Shown: piece by piece, positions 15,040 through 23,320 of the stretch
Layout of the letters: every line of letters begins with the position of its first letter
Position numbering within the stretch: the stretch's first letter is position 1
From: Acrocarpospora pleiomorpha
Lineage (GTDB): Bacteria; Actinomycetota; Actinomycetes; Streptosporangiales; Streptosporangiaceae
Reading direction: 5' to 3'
Length of the DNA: 64,000 nucleotides
Assembly: GCF_009687885.1 (NCBI RefSeq)
Contig: NZ_BLAF01000021.1
Span: 93,721-157,720 of the forward strand
Notes under the pieces: model-generated
Seen by the model: only the letters and a program-made list of their open reading frames with translations
Database searches by the model: none
Told to the model about the DNA's origin: nothing
Made by a program: the position numbers and the translations under genes

Positions 15040-16721
15040 TCCTCCCGAGAGTGCAGCGTGGGCACGATCTCGTCCAGGGTGGCGATCAGGTCGTCGTAGC
15101 CGCTCACCCGGTGCGCCGGGCAGCCGAAGGACCTGGCGAGAGCGGCCAGGCTGACCTCGTCGAATGCCGGCCAGGGCGCCTTGCCTCGGCCGCTGCGTTC
15201 GGCGAGCCGGTCCATCACGGCATACCTGCCGTTGGCGAGGACGACGAAGAGCGCGCCGACGCGATAGTGGGCGGCGCTCCACAGGGCCTGGATGCCGTAA
15301 ATGGCGGAACCGTCGCCGACGACCGCGACGACCGGCCGGTCGGGGAGCGCCATCCGCAGGCCGACAGCCGCCGGCAGGGCGAAGCCAAGCCCGCCCATCG
15401 CGGCCGACAGAAAGCCGAGCGGACGGCGCGCGGGCAGCAGTCGATGCAGGTCGGGCCGCGACGAAGGCGTCTCTTCGACCACGATCGTCTCGGGCGCCAG
15501 CCGTTTCGCCAGCTCCCGAAGAACATGCGCGGCTCGCAACGGCACCTGCGGCAAACCACCCGAATCATCCACAGCGCCCGAGCCACCTGTACCCGACACG
15601 CCCGAATCAACCGCACCCAACACGTTTGGGTCCACCACACCCGACATGCCCGAATCGGCCGGGCCTGACACACTTGGGTCAGCTACGGCAATAAGCACAC
15701 CCGAAGACATGCCCGAAATTTCGGTGGGTGGTAGCGCAGCTCGTACCAGATCGGTGAGTCGAGCGCAGGCCCGCGCCGGGTCGGCGAGGAGAGCGACGGC
15801 GGCGGGGCTTCGATGGGCCTCGGCGGGGTCGTCGGTGATGACGGCCACCGTTGTGCGAAGTTCGACAAGTGGGCCCGGTTCGTAGGGGTATTGCCGGAAG
15901 ACGGGAGCCCCAACCGCGAGCACGACATCATGCGGGGAGAGCGCCGCCCGCAGACGCGTACGATCAGCGGGCAGGATCCCCGCGAACCGGGGATGATCCT
16001 GCGGAAACCCGGCCCGAGCCCCGAACGACTCCTGCCAGACCGGACACTCCAGCAGCTCGGCCAGCCCGACCAGAGCGTCCCACGCGGCGGGCGAATCGGC
16101 CCCGGCCCCGACCACCAGCACCGGCGACGCGGCCCTGGCCAGCAACGCCACGAGCGGAGCGAGGTCCTCGTCGTCCACCTTGCTCCCCCGCAGCAGCACA
16201 TCAGGCGCGGCCGGAGCAAGCTCGTCAGCGAGCGCGTCCCAGTCGTCCATCGGCACTATGACCAGTGCGGGACCCCGCCCGGTCACGGCCTCGTGCCGGG
16301 CCCGCGCGATCGCCCCAGGAACGTCCTGCGCCCGCACCGGCTGATTCGTCCAGACCGGATAGTCCCCAGCCAGCCCCTCCAGCCGCCCGGTCAGGAACGG
16401 CTCCAACGCCAGATGCCGCCGATCCTGCTGCCCGACCACGACCACCAGTGGCGCCCGGTTCACCCGCGCGGTCGCCAGCGCCCCGACCGCGTTCCCCAGG
16501 CCGGCCGTCGTGTGCAGCAACACCATCGCCGGAGCCTCATGCGCGATCGCCCAGCCGGTGGCCATCCCGACCACCGACCCCTCGTGCAGCGCCAGCACGA
16601 ACCGGAGATCATCCGGCCACCCGCCCAGCAGCGGCACCTCGGTCGACCCCGGATTGGCGAACACCGTGGTCAGCCCGGTCCGCCGCAGCACCTCGAACGT
16701 CGCCTCGCGAACCGTGGTCAT
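14988..16721 (-). CDS. mdlC: Benzoylformate decarboxylase-like ThDP enzyme
   Basis: The 577-residue protein has the N-terminal ThDP Glu region (FANPGSTEVPLLG, and LHEGS near residue 47) and the C-terminal GDGSAIYGIQALWSAAHY...NGRY cofactor motif. It matches benzoylformate decarboxylases, which convert benzoylformate to benzaldehyde and CO2. It is about 50 residues longer than usual because a Ser/Gly/Asp/Val repeat of 16-residue period sits at about residues 335-390, between the middle and C-terminal domains. The start overlaps the ATPase stop (ATGA). A related aromatic 2-oxo acid could be the true substrate. Confidence 0.85.
   Translation of the reverse strand: MTTVREATFEVLRRTGLTTVFANPGSTEVPLLGGWPDDLRFVLALHEGSVVGMATGWAIAHEAPAMVLLHTTAGLGNAVGALATARVNRAPLVVVVGQQDRRHLALEPFLTGRLEGLAGDYPVWTNQPVRAQDVPGAIARARHEAVTGRGPALVIVPMDDWDALADELAPAAPDVLLRGSKVDDEDLAPLVALLARAASPVLVVGAGADSPAAWDALVGLAELLECPVWQESFGARAGFPQDHPRFAGILPADRTRLRAALSPHDVVLAVGAPVFRQYPYEPGPLVELRTTVAVITDDPAEAHRSPAAVALLADPARACARLTDLVRAALPPTEISGMSSGVLIAVADPSVSGPADSGMSGVVDPNVLGAVDSGVSGTGGSGAVDDSGGLPQVPLRAAHVLRELAKRLAPETIVVEETPSSRPDLHRLLPARRPLGFLSAAMGGLGFALPAAVGLRMALPDRPVVAVVGDGSAIYGIQALWSAAHYRVGALFVVLANGRYAVMDRLAERSGRGKAPWPAFDEVSLAALARSFGCPAHRVSGYDDLIATLDEIVPTLHSREEPLLLDVAVIPDTEFHP
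15592..15720. repeat. 48-bp in-frame tandem repeat within mdlC
   Basis: Units at 15592-15639 and 15640-15687, plus a partial third, share CCCGACAYGCCCGAATC (plus-strand reading). They encode a low-complexity linker of period 16 residues. Confidence 0.75.
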
Positions 16722-17476
16722 CGCGCCCCCTTCGCCCGCTGGATCTGCGCGTACACATGCCCGCGCAGGTCCGCGAACCGGGGCAGCGCCCGGGTGCTCA
16801 GCTGATCCCGCTCGGCCGGTAGGTCGATCTTGAGATCCTCCAGCACCACGGTCGGCGACGCGGACAGCACCACCACCCGCTGCCCCAGATAGACGGCCTC
16901 ATCGATGTCATGCGTGACGAACAAGGTGGTCGTGCCCAGCCGCTGCCACAGCGCCAGGATCAGATCCTCCAGCTCGGCCCTGGTCTGCGCGTCCACGGCC
17001 GCGAACGGCTCGTCCATGAGCAGCACCTGCGGCTCGTACGCGATGGCCCGCGCGATCGCCACCCGCTGCTGCATGCCGCCGGACAGCTGCCACGGATACG
17101 CCCCCGGCACATCGTCCAGGCTCACCGCCGCCAGCGCATCGAAGACGAGCCGCTCCCGCCGCTCCCGGGGAACCCGGCGCTCCTTCAGCGGCAACTCGAC
17201 GTTCTGCCGCACGGTCATCCACGGAAACAGGCTCCGCCCGTACTCCTGGAAGACGACGGCCATGTTCGGCGGCGGTCCGGTGACGCGCTCGCCCGCCACG
17301 GACACCGTGCCCGCCGTGGCGGGAAGCAGCCCGGCGACGCAGCGCAGCAGCGTGGTCTTGCCGCAGCCGGACGGCCCGACCACGCAGACCAGCTCGCCCC
17401 GGTCCAGCGAGAACGTGAGCTCCCTGACCGCCTCCCGGCCGCCGTACTCCTTCTTCAGACCGCTGATCTCAAGCAC
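16718..17476 (-). CDS. ABC transporter ATPase, NitT/TauT type
   Basis: The 252-residue ATPase has Walker A GPSGCGKTT, the signature LSGGMQQRVAIARA, Walker B VLLMDEPFAAVD and the switch His in VTHDIDEA. The GTG at 17476 (VLEISGLKK) is used; it overlaps the stop of the second permease gene by eight bases. It is the energising subunit of the importer encoded just upstream. Confidence 0.9.
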   Translation of the reverse strand: MLEISGLKKEYGGREAVRELTFSLDRGELVCVVGPSGCGKTTLLRCVAGLLPATAGTVSVAGERVTGPPPNMAVVFQEYGRSLFPWMTVRQNVELPLKERRVPRERRERLVFDALAAVSLDDVPGAYPWQLSGGMQQRVAIARAIAYEPQVLLMDEPFAAVDAQTRAELEDLILALWQRLGTTTLFVTHDIDEAVYLGQRVVVLSASPTVVLEDLKIDLPAERDQLSTRALPRFADLRGHVYAQIQRAKGAR

Positions 17477-18206
17477 GGTTGCTCCAATGCCAGAACAGGA
17501 TCCGGCGTTCGAGCCACCGGAAGGCCGTGGACAGCGCGAAGCCCAGCAGGCCGAGCAGGAGGATGCCGCTCCACATCTCGGCGATCTGGAAGCCCCGCTG
17601 GAACAGCACGATCGTGAAACCCAGCCCGCTGCTGCTGGCGAACATCTCACTGATGACCATGAGGATGATGCCGACCGAGAGGGCCTGCCGGAGCCCGGCC
17701 ATGATCTGCGGGCTGGCGCCCCGCAGGATCAGGTGGCGGCGGGAGATCCCATACATCCGGCACGTGTCGGCCAGCACCTCGTCCAGGGCGCGTACGCCCT
17801 CGACCGTGTTGAGCAGGATCGGCCACACGCACCCGGAGACGATGACCAGCACCTTCATGCTGTCGTCGATGCCGACCAGCAGCATGATCAGCGGGACCAG
17901 CACGGGCGGCGGGATCGCCCGGAAGAACTCCAGCACCGGCTCCGCCGTGGCCCGCAGCCGCGCGGACAGCCCGATCGGCACACCGAGCCCGACCCCGATG
18001 ACGGTGGCCACCACGTATCCGGCCGCCAGCCGCCCGACGCTCGGCAGCGCGTCGTCGAGCAGGCGCTGCCCGAACCAGGTGTCGGCGAAGGCCCGGACGA
18101 CCCGGAGCGGATCCGGCACGTAGAAGTTGTCCGCCACCGCGCTGTACGCCCACCAGGCGAGAACCAGCAGCACGGGCAGCCCAAGCACCCGCACGATCCC
18201 TCTCAT
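17469..18206 (-). CDS. ABC transporter permease, NitT/TauT type (second)
   Basis: The 245-residue protein has about six membrane segments and the EAA-like loop of binding-protein-dependent permeases near GISRRHLILRGASPQI. ATG 18206 overlaps the stop of the preceding permease by four bases. Together with that gene it would form a heterodimeric membrane channel. Confidence 0.88.
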   Translation of the reverse strand: MRGIVRVLGLPVLLVLAWWAYSAVADNFYVPDPLRVVRAFADTWFGQRLLDDALPSVGRLAAGYVVATVIGVGLGVPIGLSARLRATAEPVLEFFRAIPPPVLVPLIMLLVGIDDSMKVLVIVSGCVWPILLNTVEGVRALDEVLADTCRMYGISRRHLILRGASPQIMAGLRQALSVGIILMVISEMFASSSGLGFTIVLFQRGFQIAEMWSGILLLGLLGFALSTAFRWLERRILFWHWSNRA

Positions 18207-18964
18207 GTTCCCCTCACCGACGGATGCCAGGCCAGAACCCGGCGCTCCAGCATCCGTACGCCGGCGTTCACCGCGATCCCGATCAGGCCGGTCAGCACCA
18301 CCAGCGCGTACACGGTCGGCACCGCGCCGCCGCTCTGCGCGGTCTGGATCTCCAGCCCGAGCCCGGGACTGCCGATCACCAGCTCCGCGGTGATCGCCAG
18401 GATGAACGCCACCGCCGCCGCCAGCCGCAACCCCGTCATGATGTACGGCAACGCGGTCGGCCACACCAGATGCCGGATGGCGGACCACCGGCCCAGGCCG
18501 TACGCGCGAGCGGTGTCCCTGGCCACGGTGTCCACGTCGGCGACGCCGTACAGGACCTGGATGAGGACCTGCCAGAAGGCCGCGTAGACGACCAGCAGCA
18601 GGGTGGAGCCGAGGGACGCGCCGAACAGCAGGGTGGCCAGCGGGATCAGCGCCACCGAGGGGATCGGCCGCAGGAACTCGATGGTCGAGTTGGACGCGGC
18701 CCGCAACCCGGGGATCAGGTCGATGACCACGCCCGCCGCGACCGCGGCCACGAACGCGATGGCCAGGCCAAGCGCCCAGCCGCGCAGGGTCTCGCCCAGC
18801 GCGATCCAGAGTTCGGCCGTGCCCAGCAGCCCGCCGAGTTCGGCCAGGATCTCCGAGGCGGGCGGCAGGAACCGGGCGTCCACCAGGCCGAGCCGGGGCA
18901 CGGCCTCCAGCACGGCCAGCAGCGCGGCCAGACCGGCCGCGCCATAAGCGATCGCTCGGGTCAC
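18203..18964 (-). CDS. ABC transporter permease, NitT/TauT type (first)
   Basis: The 253-residue permease has about six membrane segments and the EAA-like loop near YGLGRWSAIRHLVWPTALP. The GTG start at 18964 overlaps the stop of the binding protein gene. The longer frame to 19066 is out-of-frame shadow of that gene. It pairs with the second permease. Confidence 0.88.
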   Translation of the reverse strand: MTRAIAYGAAGLAALLAVLEAVPRLGLVDARFLPPASEILAELGGLLGTAELWIALGETLRGWALGLAIAFVAAVAAGVVIDLIPGLRAASNSTIEFLRPIPSVALIPLATLLFGASLGSTLLLVVYAAFWQVLIQVLYGVADVDTVARDTARAYGLGRWSAIRHLVWPTALPYIMTGLRLAAAVAFILAITAELVIGSPGLGLEIQTAQSGGAVPTVYALVVLTGLIGIAVNAGVRMLERRVLAWHPSVRGT

Positions 18965-19899
18965 GGCAGGAGCGCCGCGATGTCGGCCTTGTTCTTGAGC
19001 ACGCCGTCGCCGAGGGCCGCGTCCGCGATGGCCTGGACGGAGTCGCGGTTGACCTGCGCGGGCCACTTGGGCAGCGTGATCTGGGCGATCACCTCGGGGG
19101 CGATCTTCGTGTAGCTCTTGAGGATCTCCCTGGCCTCCTCGGGGTGGGCCTGGGCGTAGTCCAGCGACTCGTTCATCGCGGCGGTGAAGCGTTTGACCAG
19201 GTCGGGGTCGGTGTCACCGCCGGTGAAGTACATGGCCACGGTCAGGTCGGGAGTGGCCTCGGCGTAGTTCCAGGCGACGGCGCGGGCGCCCTGCGAGATG
19301 GCCTGGCTGACGAACGGCTCGACCACCCAGATGGCGTCGACCCGCCCGTTCTGCAGCGCGGCGGGGGCGTCGGGGAAGGCCAACTCGACGAACTCGATCG
19401 TGGCGGGATCGGCGCCGGCCTTGCGGACAGTGGCCCGGATCGTGGTGTCGCCGATGTTCTTGAGCTGGTTCACCGAGACGGTCTTGCCCGGCAGGTCGGC
19501 GGCGGACTGGATCGGGCTGTCGCCCTTGACCAGGACGGCGCTGAAGTCCTTGCCCGTCTCGCCGGTGGAGTTCACTCCGTTGGCCACGACCTTGAGCGGC
19601 AGTCCCTGCTCGCGGGCGGTGAGCAGCGAGGTGGTGTTGGCGAACGCGAACTGGAACTGGCCGCTGACCACGCCGGAGATGCTGGCCGCGCCGCCCTGCA
19701 CGGCGGTGATGGTCAGGTCGATGTTCTGCTTGTCGAAGAAGCCCTTGGCCTTGCCCAGGTGGATGGGCGCGGTGTCCACGATCGCGATCACACCAGCGTT
19801 GACCTTGTCTTTTCCACCTTCCTGAGCGGCGGGCGCGGGATCGGTGGATCCGCAGGCGCTGACGAGGAGCAGGGCGGCGAGAAGGAGAGCACGTCCCAT
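18961..19899 (-). CDS. ABC substrate-binding lipoprotein, NMT1/SsuA-like
   Basis: The 312-residue protein starts with a lipoprotein signal ending in the lipobox LLVSAC, followed by a type II periplasmic-binding domain of the nitrate/taurine/thiamine-precursor group (APIHLGKAKGFFDKQNIDL). ATG 19899 has GGAGTG upstream. Being first in an operon with benzoylformate decarboxylase and an aldehyde dehydrogenase, it probably binds an aromatic acid. The ligand is inference. Confidence 0.88.
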   Translation of the reverse strand: MGRALLLAALLLVSACGSTDPAPAAQEGGKDKVNAGVIAIVDTAPIHLGKAKGFFDKQNIDLTITAVQGGAASISGVVSGQFQFAFANTTSLLTAREQGLPLKVVANGVNSTGETGKDFSAVLVKGDSPIQSAADLPGKTVSVNQLKNIGDTTIRATVRKAGADPATIEFVELAFPDAPAALQNGRVDAIWVVEPFVSQAISQGARAVAWNYAEATPDLTVAMYFTGGDTDPDLVKRFTAAMNESLDYAQAHPEEAREILKSYTKIAPEVIAQITLPKWPAQVNRDSVQAIADAALGDGVLKNKADIAALLP

Positions 19900-19914
19900 G
19901 GGTTCACTCCATGT

Positions 19915-19929
19915 GTTCGTTATACGAAC
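19915..19929. promoter_or_regulatory. IclR-type operator, site 1
   Basis: GTTCGTTATACGAAC has six-base arms around TAT and lies 16 bp upstream of the binding-protein start codon. It shares GTTC-N7-GAAC with site 2. Confidence 0.7.
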
Positions 19930-19933
19930 GAGA

Positions 19934-19948
19934 GTTCTCTCAGAGAAC
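19934..19948. promoter_or_regulatory. IclR-type operator, site 2
   Basis: GTTCTCTCAGAGAAC is a perfect 15-bp palindrome whose centre is 19 bp from site 1, in the space between the importer operon and the IclR gene. Confidence 0.7.
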
Positions 19949-20053
19949 GTAGGCTCCAGGGCTGTCACCGTCAACGACAAGCGCCCTATTTGTACGCATC
20001 ATGAACACATGTCCGCTAAGGGGCTGAGAGGGAGGCGCTAGAGTTGCGGCATC

Positions 20054-20833
20054 ATGGCTGAGGAGTACGTCCAGTCGCTGGCACGCGGCCTGGCGGTGAT
20101 CCGCGCGTTCGACGCGGTCACGCCCGAGCTGACGCTGAGCGACGTCGCCCGCAAGACCGACCTCACCCGCGCCGCGGCGCGCCGATTCCTGCACACCCTC
20201 GTCGACCTGGGCTATGTCCGGACCGACGGCCGGCTGTTCTCGCTCTCCCCGCGCGTGCTCGAACTCGGGTACGCGTACCTGTCCAGCCTGTCGCTGCCCG
20301 AGGTCGCGCTGCCGCACCTGGAACGCCTGGTCGCCGAGGTGCACGAGTCGGCCTCGGTGTCGGTGCTGGACGAGGCCGACGTGGTCTACGTGGCGCGGGT
20401 GCCGACCACCCGGATCATGCGGGTGACCATCGCGATCGGCACCCGGTTCCCGGCGCACTGCACGTCCATGGGCCGGGTGCTGCTGGCCGGGCTCTCCCCC
20501 GCCGAGCTGGACGCGTTCCTGGCGGACAACCCGCTGGAGCGGCTCACCCCGCGCACGGTCACCTCGCCGGTCGCGCTCCGGAGCGAGCTGGACCGGGTGC
20601 GCGCGCAGGGCTGGGCGATGGTCGACCAGGAGCTGGAGGAGGGCCTGCGCTCGATCGCCGCGCCGATCAGGAACCGGGCCGGGCGCGCGGTGGCCGCGGT
20701 CAACCTGTCCTCGCACGCCAGCCGGACCACGCTGGAGTCGGCCCGCCGTGACCTGCTGCCGCCGCTGCTGGCCACCGCGGCCAGGATCGAAGCCGACCTG
20801 CACGCGGCCGCGAGCCGGGAGGCTACGCCCTGA
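20054..20833 (+). CDS. IclR family transcriptional regulator (PcaR/PobR-like)
   Basis: The 259-residue regulator has an N-terminal winged helix (VQSLARGLAVIRAFD, then TLSDVARKTDLTRAAARRFL) and a C-terminal effector domain with HCTSMGRVLLAGLS. Several IclR relatives control protocatechuate and p-hydroxybenzoate catabolism. It is divergent from the importer/decarboxylase operon with two palindromes between, so it is the probable regulator of that operon, responding to an aromatic acid. Confidence 0.9.
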   Translation: MAEEYVQSLARGLAVIRAFDAVTPELTLSDVARKTDLTRAAARRFLHTLVDLGYVRTDGRLFSLSPRVLELGYAYLSSLSLPEVALPHLERLVAEVHESASVSVLDEADVVYVARVPTTRIMRVTIAIGTRFPAHCTSMGRVLLAGLSPAELDAFLADNPLERLTPRTVTSPVALRSELDRVRAQGWAMVDQELEEGLRSIAAPIRNRAGRAVAAVNLSSHASRTTLESARRDLLPPLLATAARIEADLHAAASREATP

Positions 20834-20854
20834 CTGGTGACAACGTCGAGTGTA

Positions 20855-20868
20855 TGACAACGTTGTCA
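20855..20868. promoter_or_regulatory. LacI operator TGACAACGTTGTCA (copy 1)
   Basis: A perfect 14-bp palindrome ends 14 bp upstream of the GTG start of the LacI gene. A weaker match, TGACAACGTCGAGT, lies at 20838-20851. An identical 14-mer lies at 27360-27373. Confidence 0.8.
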
Positions 20869-20882
20869 GCTAGGATCGGGGC

Positions 20883-21875
20883 GTGGGACGTCCGACGATG
20901 AACGACGTGGCCGCGGAGGCGGGCGTCGCGCTCAAGACGGTCTCCCGCGTGGTCAACGACGAGCCGGGCGTCAACCCGGCCACCGCCGACCGGGTCAGAG
21001 CCGCCATCGAACGGCTCGGCTACCGCCGCAACGACAGCGCCGCGACCCTGCGCAGCGGCAGGACGGCCAGCATCGGCCTGATCATCGAGGACGCCGCCGA
21101 CCCGTTCTACTCCGGGCTCAGCCGGGCCGTCGAGGATGTCGCGCTCCGGCACGGCTACCTGATGTTCACGGGTTCCTCCAGCGAGGATCCGGCCAGGGAA
21201 CGCGAGCTGGTGCTGGCCTTCTGCGCCCGCCGGGTGGACGGCCTGGTGATCGTCCCGGCCGGAAACGACCACGAGTACCTCACCCCCGAACTGGACGCGG
21301 GCATCTCCGCCGTCTTCGCCGACCGCCCGTCCGGTTCCGGCCGCAACCTGGACACCGTGCTGTGCGACAACGCGGGCGGCGCCCGCTCCGGCGTGGCCCA
21401 CCTGATCGCGCACGGCCACCGCCGGATCGGCTTCATCGCCGACGCGCCGTCCATCTTCACCGCCACCCAGCGCTGGTACGGCTACCGCCAGGCCCTCACC
21501 CAGGCGGAACTCCCCTACGACCCGGCCCTGATCGCGATGGGCCCACCGGAACCCGCCCGGGTCCTGGCCGACGTGGAACGCCTGCTCGCCCTGCCCGACC
21601 CGCCGACCGCCCTGTTCACCGGCAACGGCAGGACGACCGTGGCCACCCTGCGCGCCCTGGACCGGCCGATCGCGCTGGTCGGCTTCGACGACTTCGAACT
21701 GGCCGACCTGCTGGGCGTCACGGTGGTCGCGCAGAACCCGGCCGGGCTCGGCAAGGCCGCCGCCGACCTGCTGTTCAGCCGCCTGTCCGGCAACCGGGAG
21801 CCCGCCCAGCGGCTGGAACTGCCGACCCAGCTGATCGCGCGCGGCTCCGGGGAAGATGCCCTCCGGCTGTTCTAA
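20883..21875 (+). CDS. LacI family transcriptional regulator of a sugar ABC operon
   Basis: The 330-residue repressor has the LacI head (TMNDVAAEAGVALKTVSRVV) and a sugar-binding-type sensor domain. The GTG at 20883 follows an AGGATCGGGG stretch. The same operator in front of this gene and in front of the sugar importer at 24.3-27.3 kb marks it as the probable regulator of both. Its 3' end overlaps the convergent MFS gene by four bases. Confidence 0.9.
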   Translation: MGRPTMNDVAAEAGVALKTVSRVVNDEPGVNPATADRVRAAIERLGYRRNDSAATLRSGRTASIGLIIEDAADPFYSGLSRAVEDVALRHGYLMFTGSSSEDPARERELVLAFCARRVDGLVIVPAGNDHEYLTPELDAGISAVFADRPSGSGRNLDTVLCDNAGGARSGVAHLIAHGHRRIGFIADAPSIFTATQRWYGYRQALTQAELPYDPALIAMGPPEPARVLADVERLLALPDPPTALFTGNGRTTVATLRALDRPIALVGFDDFELADLLGVTVVAQNPAGLGKAAADLLFSRLSGNREPAQRLELPTQLIARGSGEDALRLF

Positions 21876-23242
21876 AGGGCGCGTACAGCAGCATGGCCGC
21901 CGACGTAGAGGTGCTTGCGCAGGGCGATCGCGGAGAGCAGGACGGCCACCCCGGACAGGGCGATCGCGGGCGCGGGCCCGGTCAGCTCGGCCAGGCCTCC
22001 GGCGATCACGCCGCCCAGCGCCTGGCAGGTCATCATCCCCGATTGGGACAGGCCGAACGCCTGCCCGAGCGTCTCCCCCGGCACGGCCTCGACGAACCTG
22101 CGCTGCAACCCCAGGTTGTAGGAGAGCGCGCTCCCGGCCAGGAACGCGAGCCCGGCCGCCGCGAGCGGGCCCGGCTCGGCCAGGAACCCGAGCAGCGGCA
22201 GGCCGAGCAGCACGACCAGCGGCAACGTCAGCCGTTCGCGCAGCGCTGGCGGCGCGAACCGGCCGACCACGAACTCCCCGACGCCCATCCCGGCCGCGGT
22301 CACGGCCAGCACGATCCCGGCCGCCGACGCCGTCCCCCGCTCGGTGAAGTACGGGATGAACACCGCCTCCGCGCCCACCATGAACATGATCGGCACCCAG
22401 CCGGCCAGCATCAGGCCGCGCACCCGGCGATCGGCGAGCAGGGCCGCGTTCACCCGAAGGCTGGCGCGGACCACGCCGGCCTTGGCGGCCACCGCGCGGG
22501 CGGCGCGGTCTTTCAGCCCGAACCTGAGCACCAGCGCGCCGCAACCGGACAGGCTCGCGGTGAGCAGCAGCGCGTGATTCGGCCCGATCAGGGCGAGCAC
22601 GCCACCGCCGACCGCCATCCCGGCGATCTGGGCGCCCGCCGCCGTCATCGTGAAGATCGCGCGGCCCAGCACGAAGCCGTCCCCCGCCAGCATGTCGGGC
22701 AGGATGGCGTTGCGGGCCGCCGCGAAGATCGACGCGGGCACGCTGGTCACCAGGACCACCGCCAACATCGCCCACACCGAAAGCCCGGCGAACGCCAGCA
22801 CCAGGCACACGGCGACCCGCAAGATTTCCCCGGCCACGATCACCGGCCGCGGCCGCAGCCGGTCGGCCAGCGAGAGCAGGAAAACCCCGCCGACCGCGTG
22901 CGGCAAGAACCCGATCATGTACGCGGCTGCCGACAGCCCGGCGGACTCCGTCTGCGTGTAAACCAGGACGGACACGGCGAGCATCTTCACCGACTCGCCC
23001 AGGACCATCAGCAACTGCCCGGCGAACAACACCCGGAACTCGGCCACCGAGAACACTTCACGAAATGTCGCCGCACGTTCCGGGATCGACTCAGACCCGA
23101 CGGGCGCACTCTCCGCAGAGCCGGAGCCCCGCGAAACCAATGTCGCCGCACGTTCCGGGGCGGGCTCTGGCCCGACCGGCCCGGCGGGCGCGTTCTCCAC
23201 CGGTCCGGAGTCCCGGGAAGCCGACGAAGAACCGTCTTCCAT
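21872..23242 (-). CDS. MFS transporter with repeated N-terminal extension
   Basis: The 456-residue protein has about 12 membrane segments and resembles enterobactin-exporter or macrolide-efflux-type MFS proteins. Before the first membrane segment (about residue 67) it carries a hydrophilic extension built of two 25-residue units ending PERAAT. The gene is divergent from an ArsR-type regulator with palindromes between them. Efflux of a drug-like molecule is plausible but not shown. Confidence 0.8.
   Translation of the reverse strand: MEDGSSSASRDSGPVENAPAGPVGPEPAPERAATLVSRGSGSAESAPVGSESIPERAATFREVFSVAEFRVLFAGQLLMVLGESVKMLAVSVLVYTQTESAGLSAAAYMIGFLPHAVGGVFLLSLADRLRPRPVIVAGEILRVAVCLVLAFAGLSVWAMLAVVLVTSVPASIFAAARNAILPDMLAGDGFVLGRAIFTMTAAGAQIAGMAVGGGVLALIGPNHALLLTASLSGCGALVLRFGLKDRAARAVAAKAGVVRASLRVNAALLADRRVRGLMLAGWVPIMFMVGAEAVFIPYFTERGTASAAGIVLAVTAAGMGVGEFVVGRFAPPALRERLTLPLVVLLGLPLLGFLAEPGPLAAAGLAFLAGSALSYNLGLQRRFVEAVPGETLGQAFGLSQSGMMTCQALGGVIAGGLAELTGPAPAIALSGVAVLLSAIALRKHLYVGGHAAVRAL
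23064..23213. repeat. 75-bp in-frame tandem repeat in the MFS gene
   Basis: Units begin at 23064 and 23139 with the identical 20-mer AATGTCGCCGCACGTTCCGG and then diverge. They encode the cytoplasmic N-terminal extension. Confidence 0.8.
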
Positions 23243-23288
23243 GGCACCTCCGCATCAGATGCTCGGGAAGTCCCACTCTCTTTCGCTA

Positions 23289-23309
23289 ATATTTCGGAAA
23301 TATCCGAAA
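23289..23309. promoter_or_regulatory. Palindromic operator region of the ArsR/MFS pair
   Basis: ATATTTCGGAAATAT (23289-23303) is a perfect palindrome. It overlaps TTTCGGA-AATA-TCCGAAA (23292-23309), another perfect inverted repeat. Both lie in the 78-bp space between the divergent genes. Confidence 0.65.
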
Positions 23310-23320
23310 GGTGGGGGTGG

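Noticed and set aside
21362..23320. A very long plus-strand open frame through the LacI 3' end and across the MFS gene.
   Set aside because: It is the shadow of the minus-strand MFS gene in high-G+C DNA. Only the last 323 codons from ATG 23321 look like a real protein.
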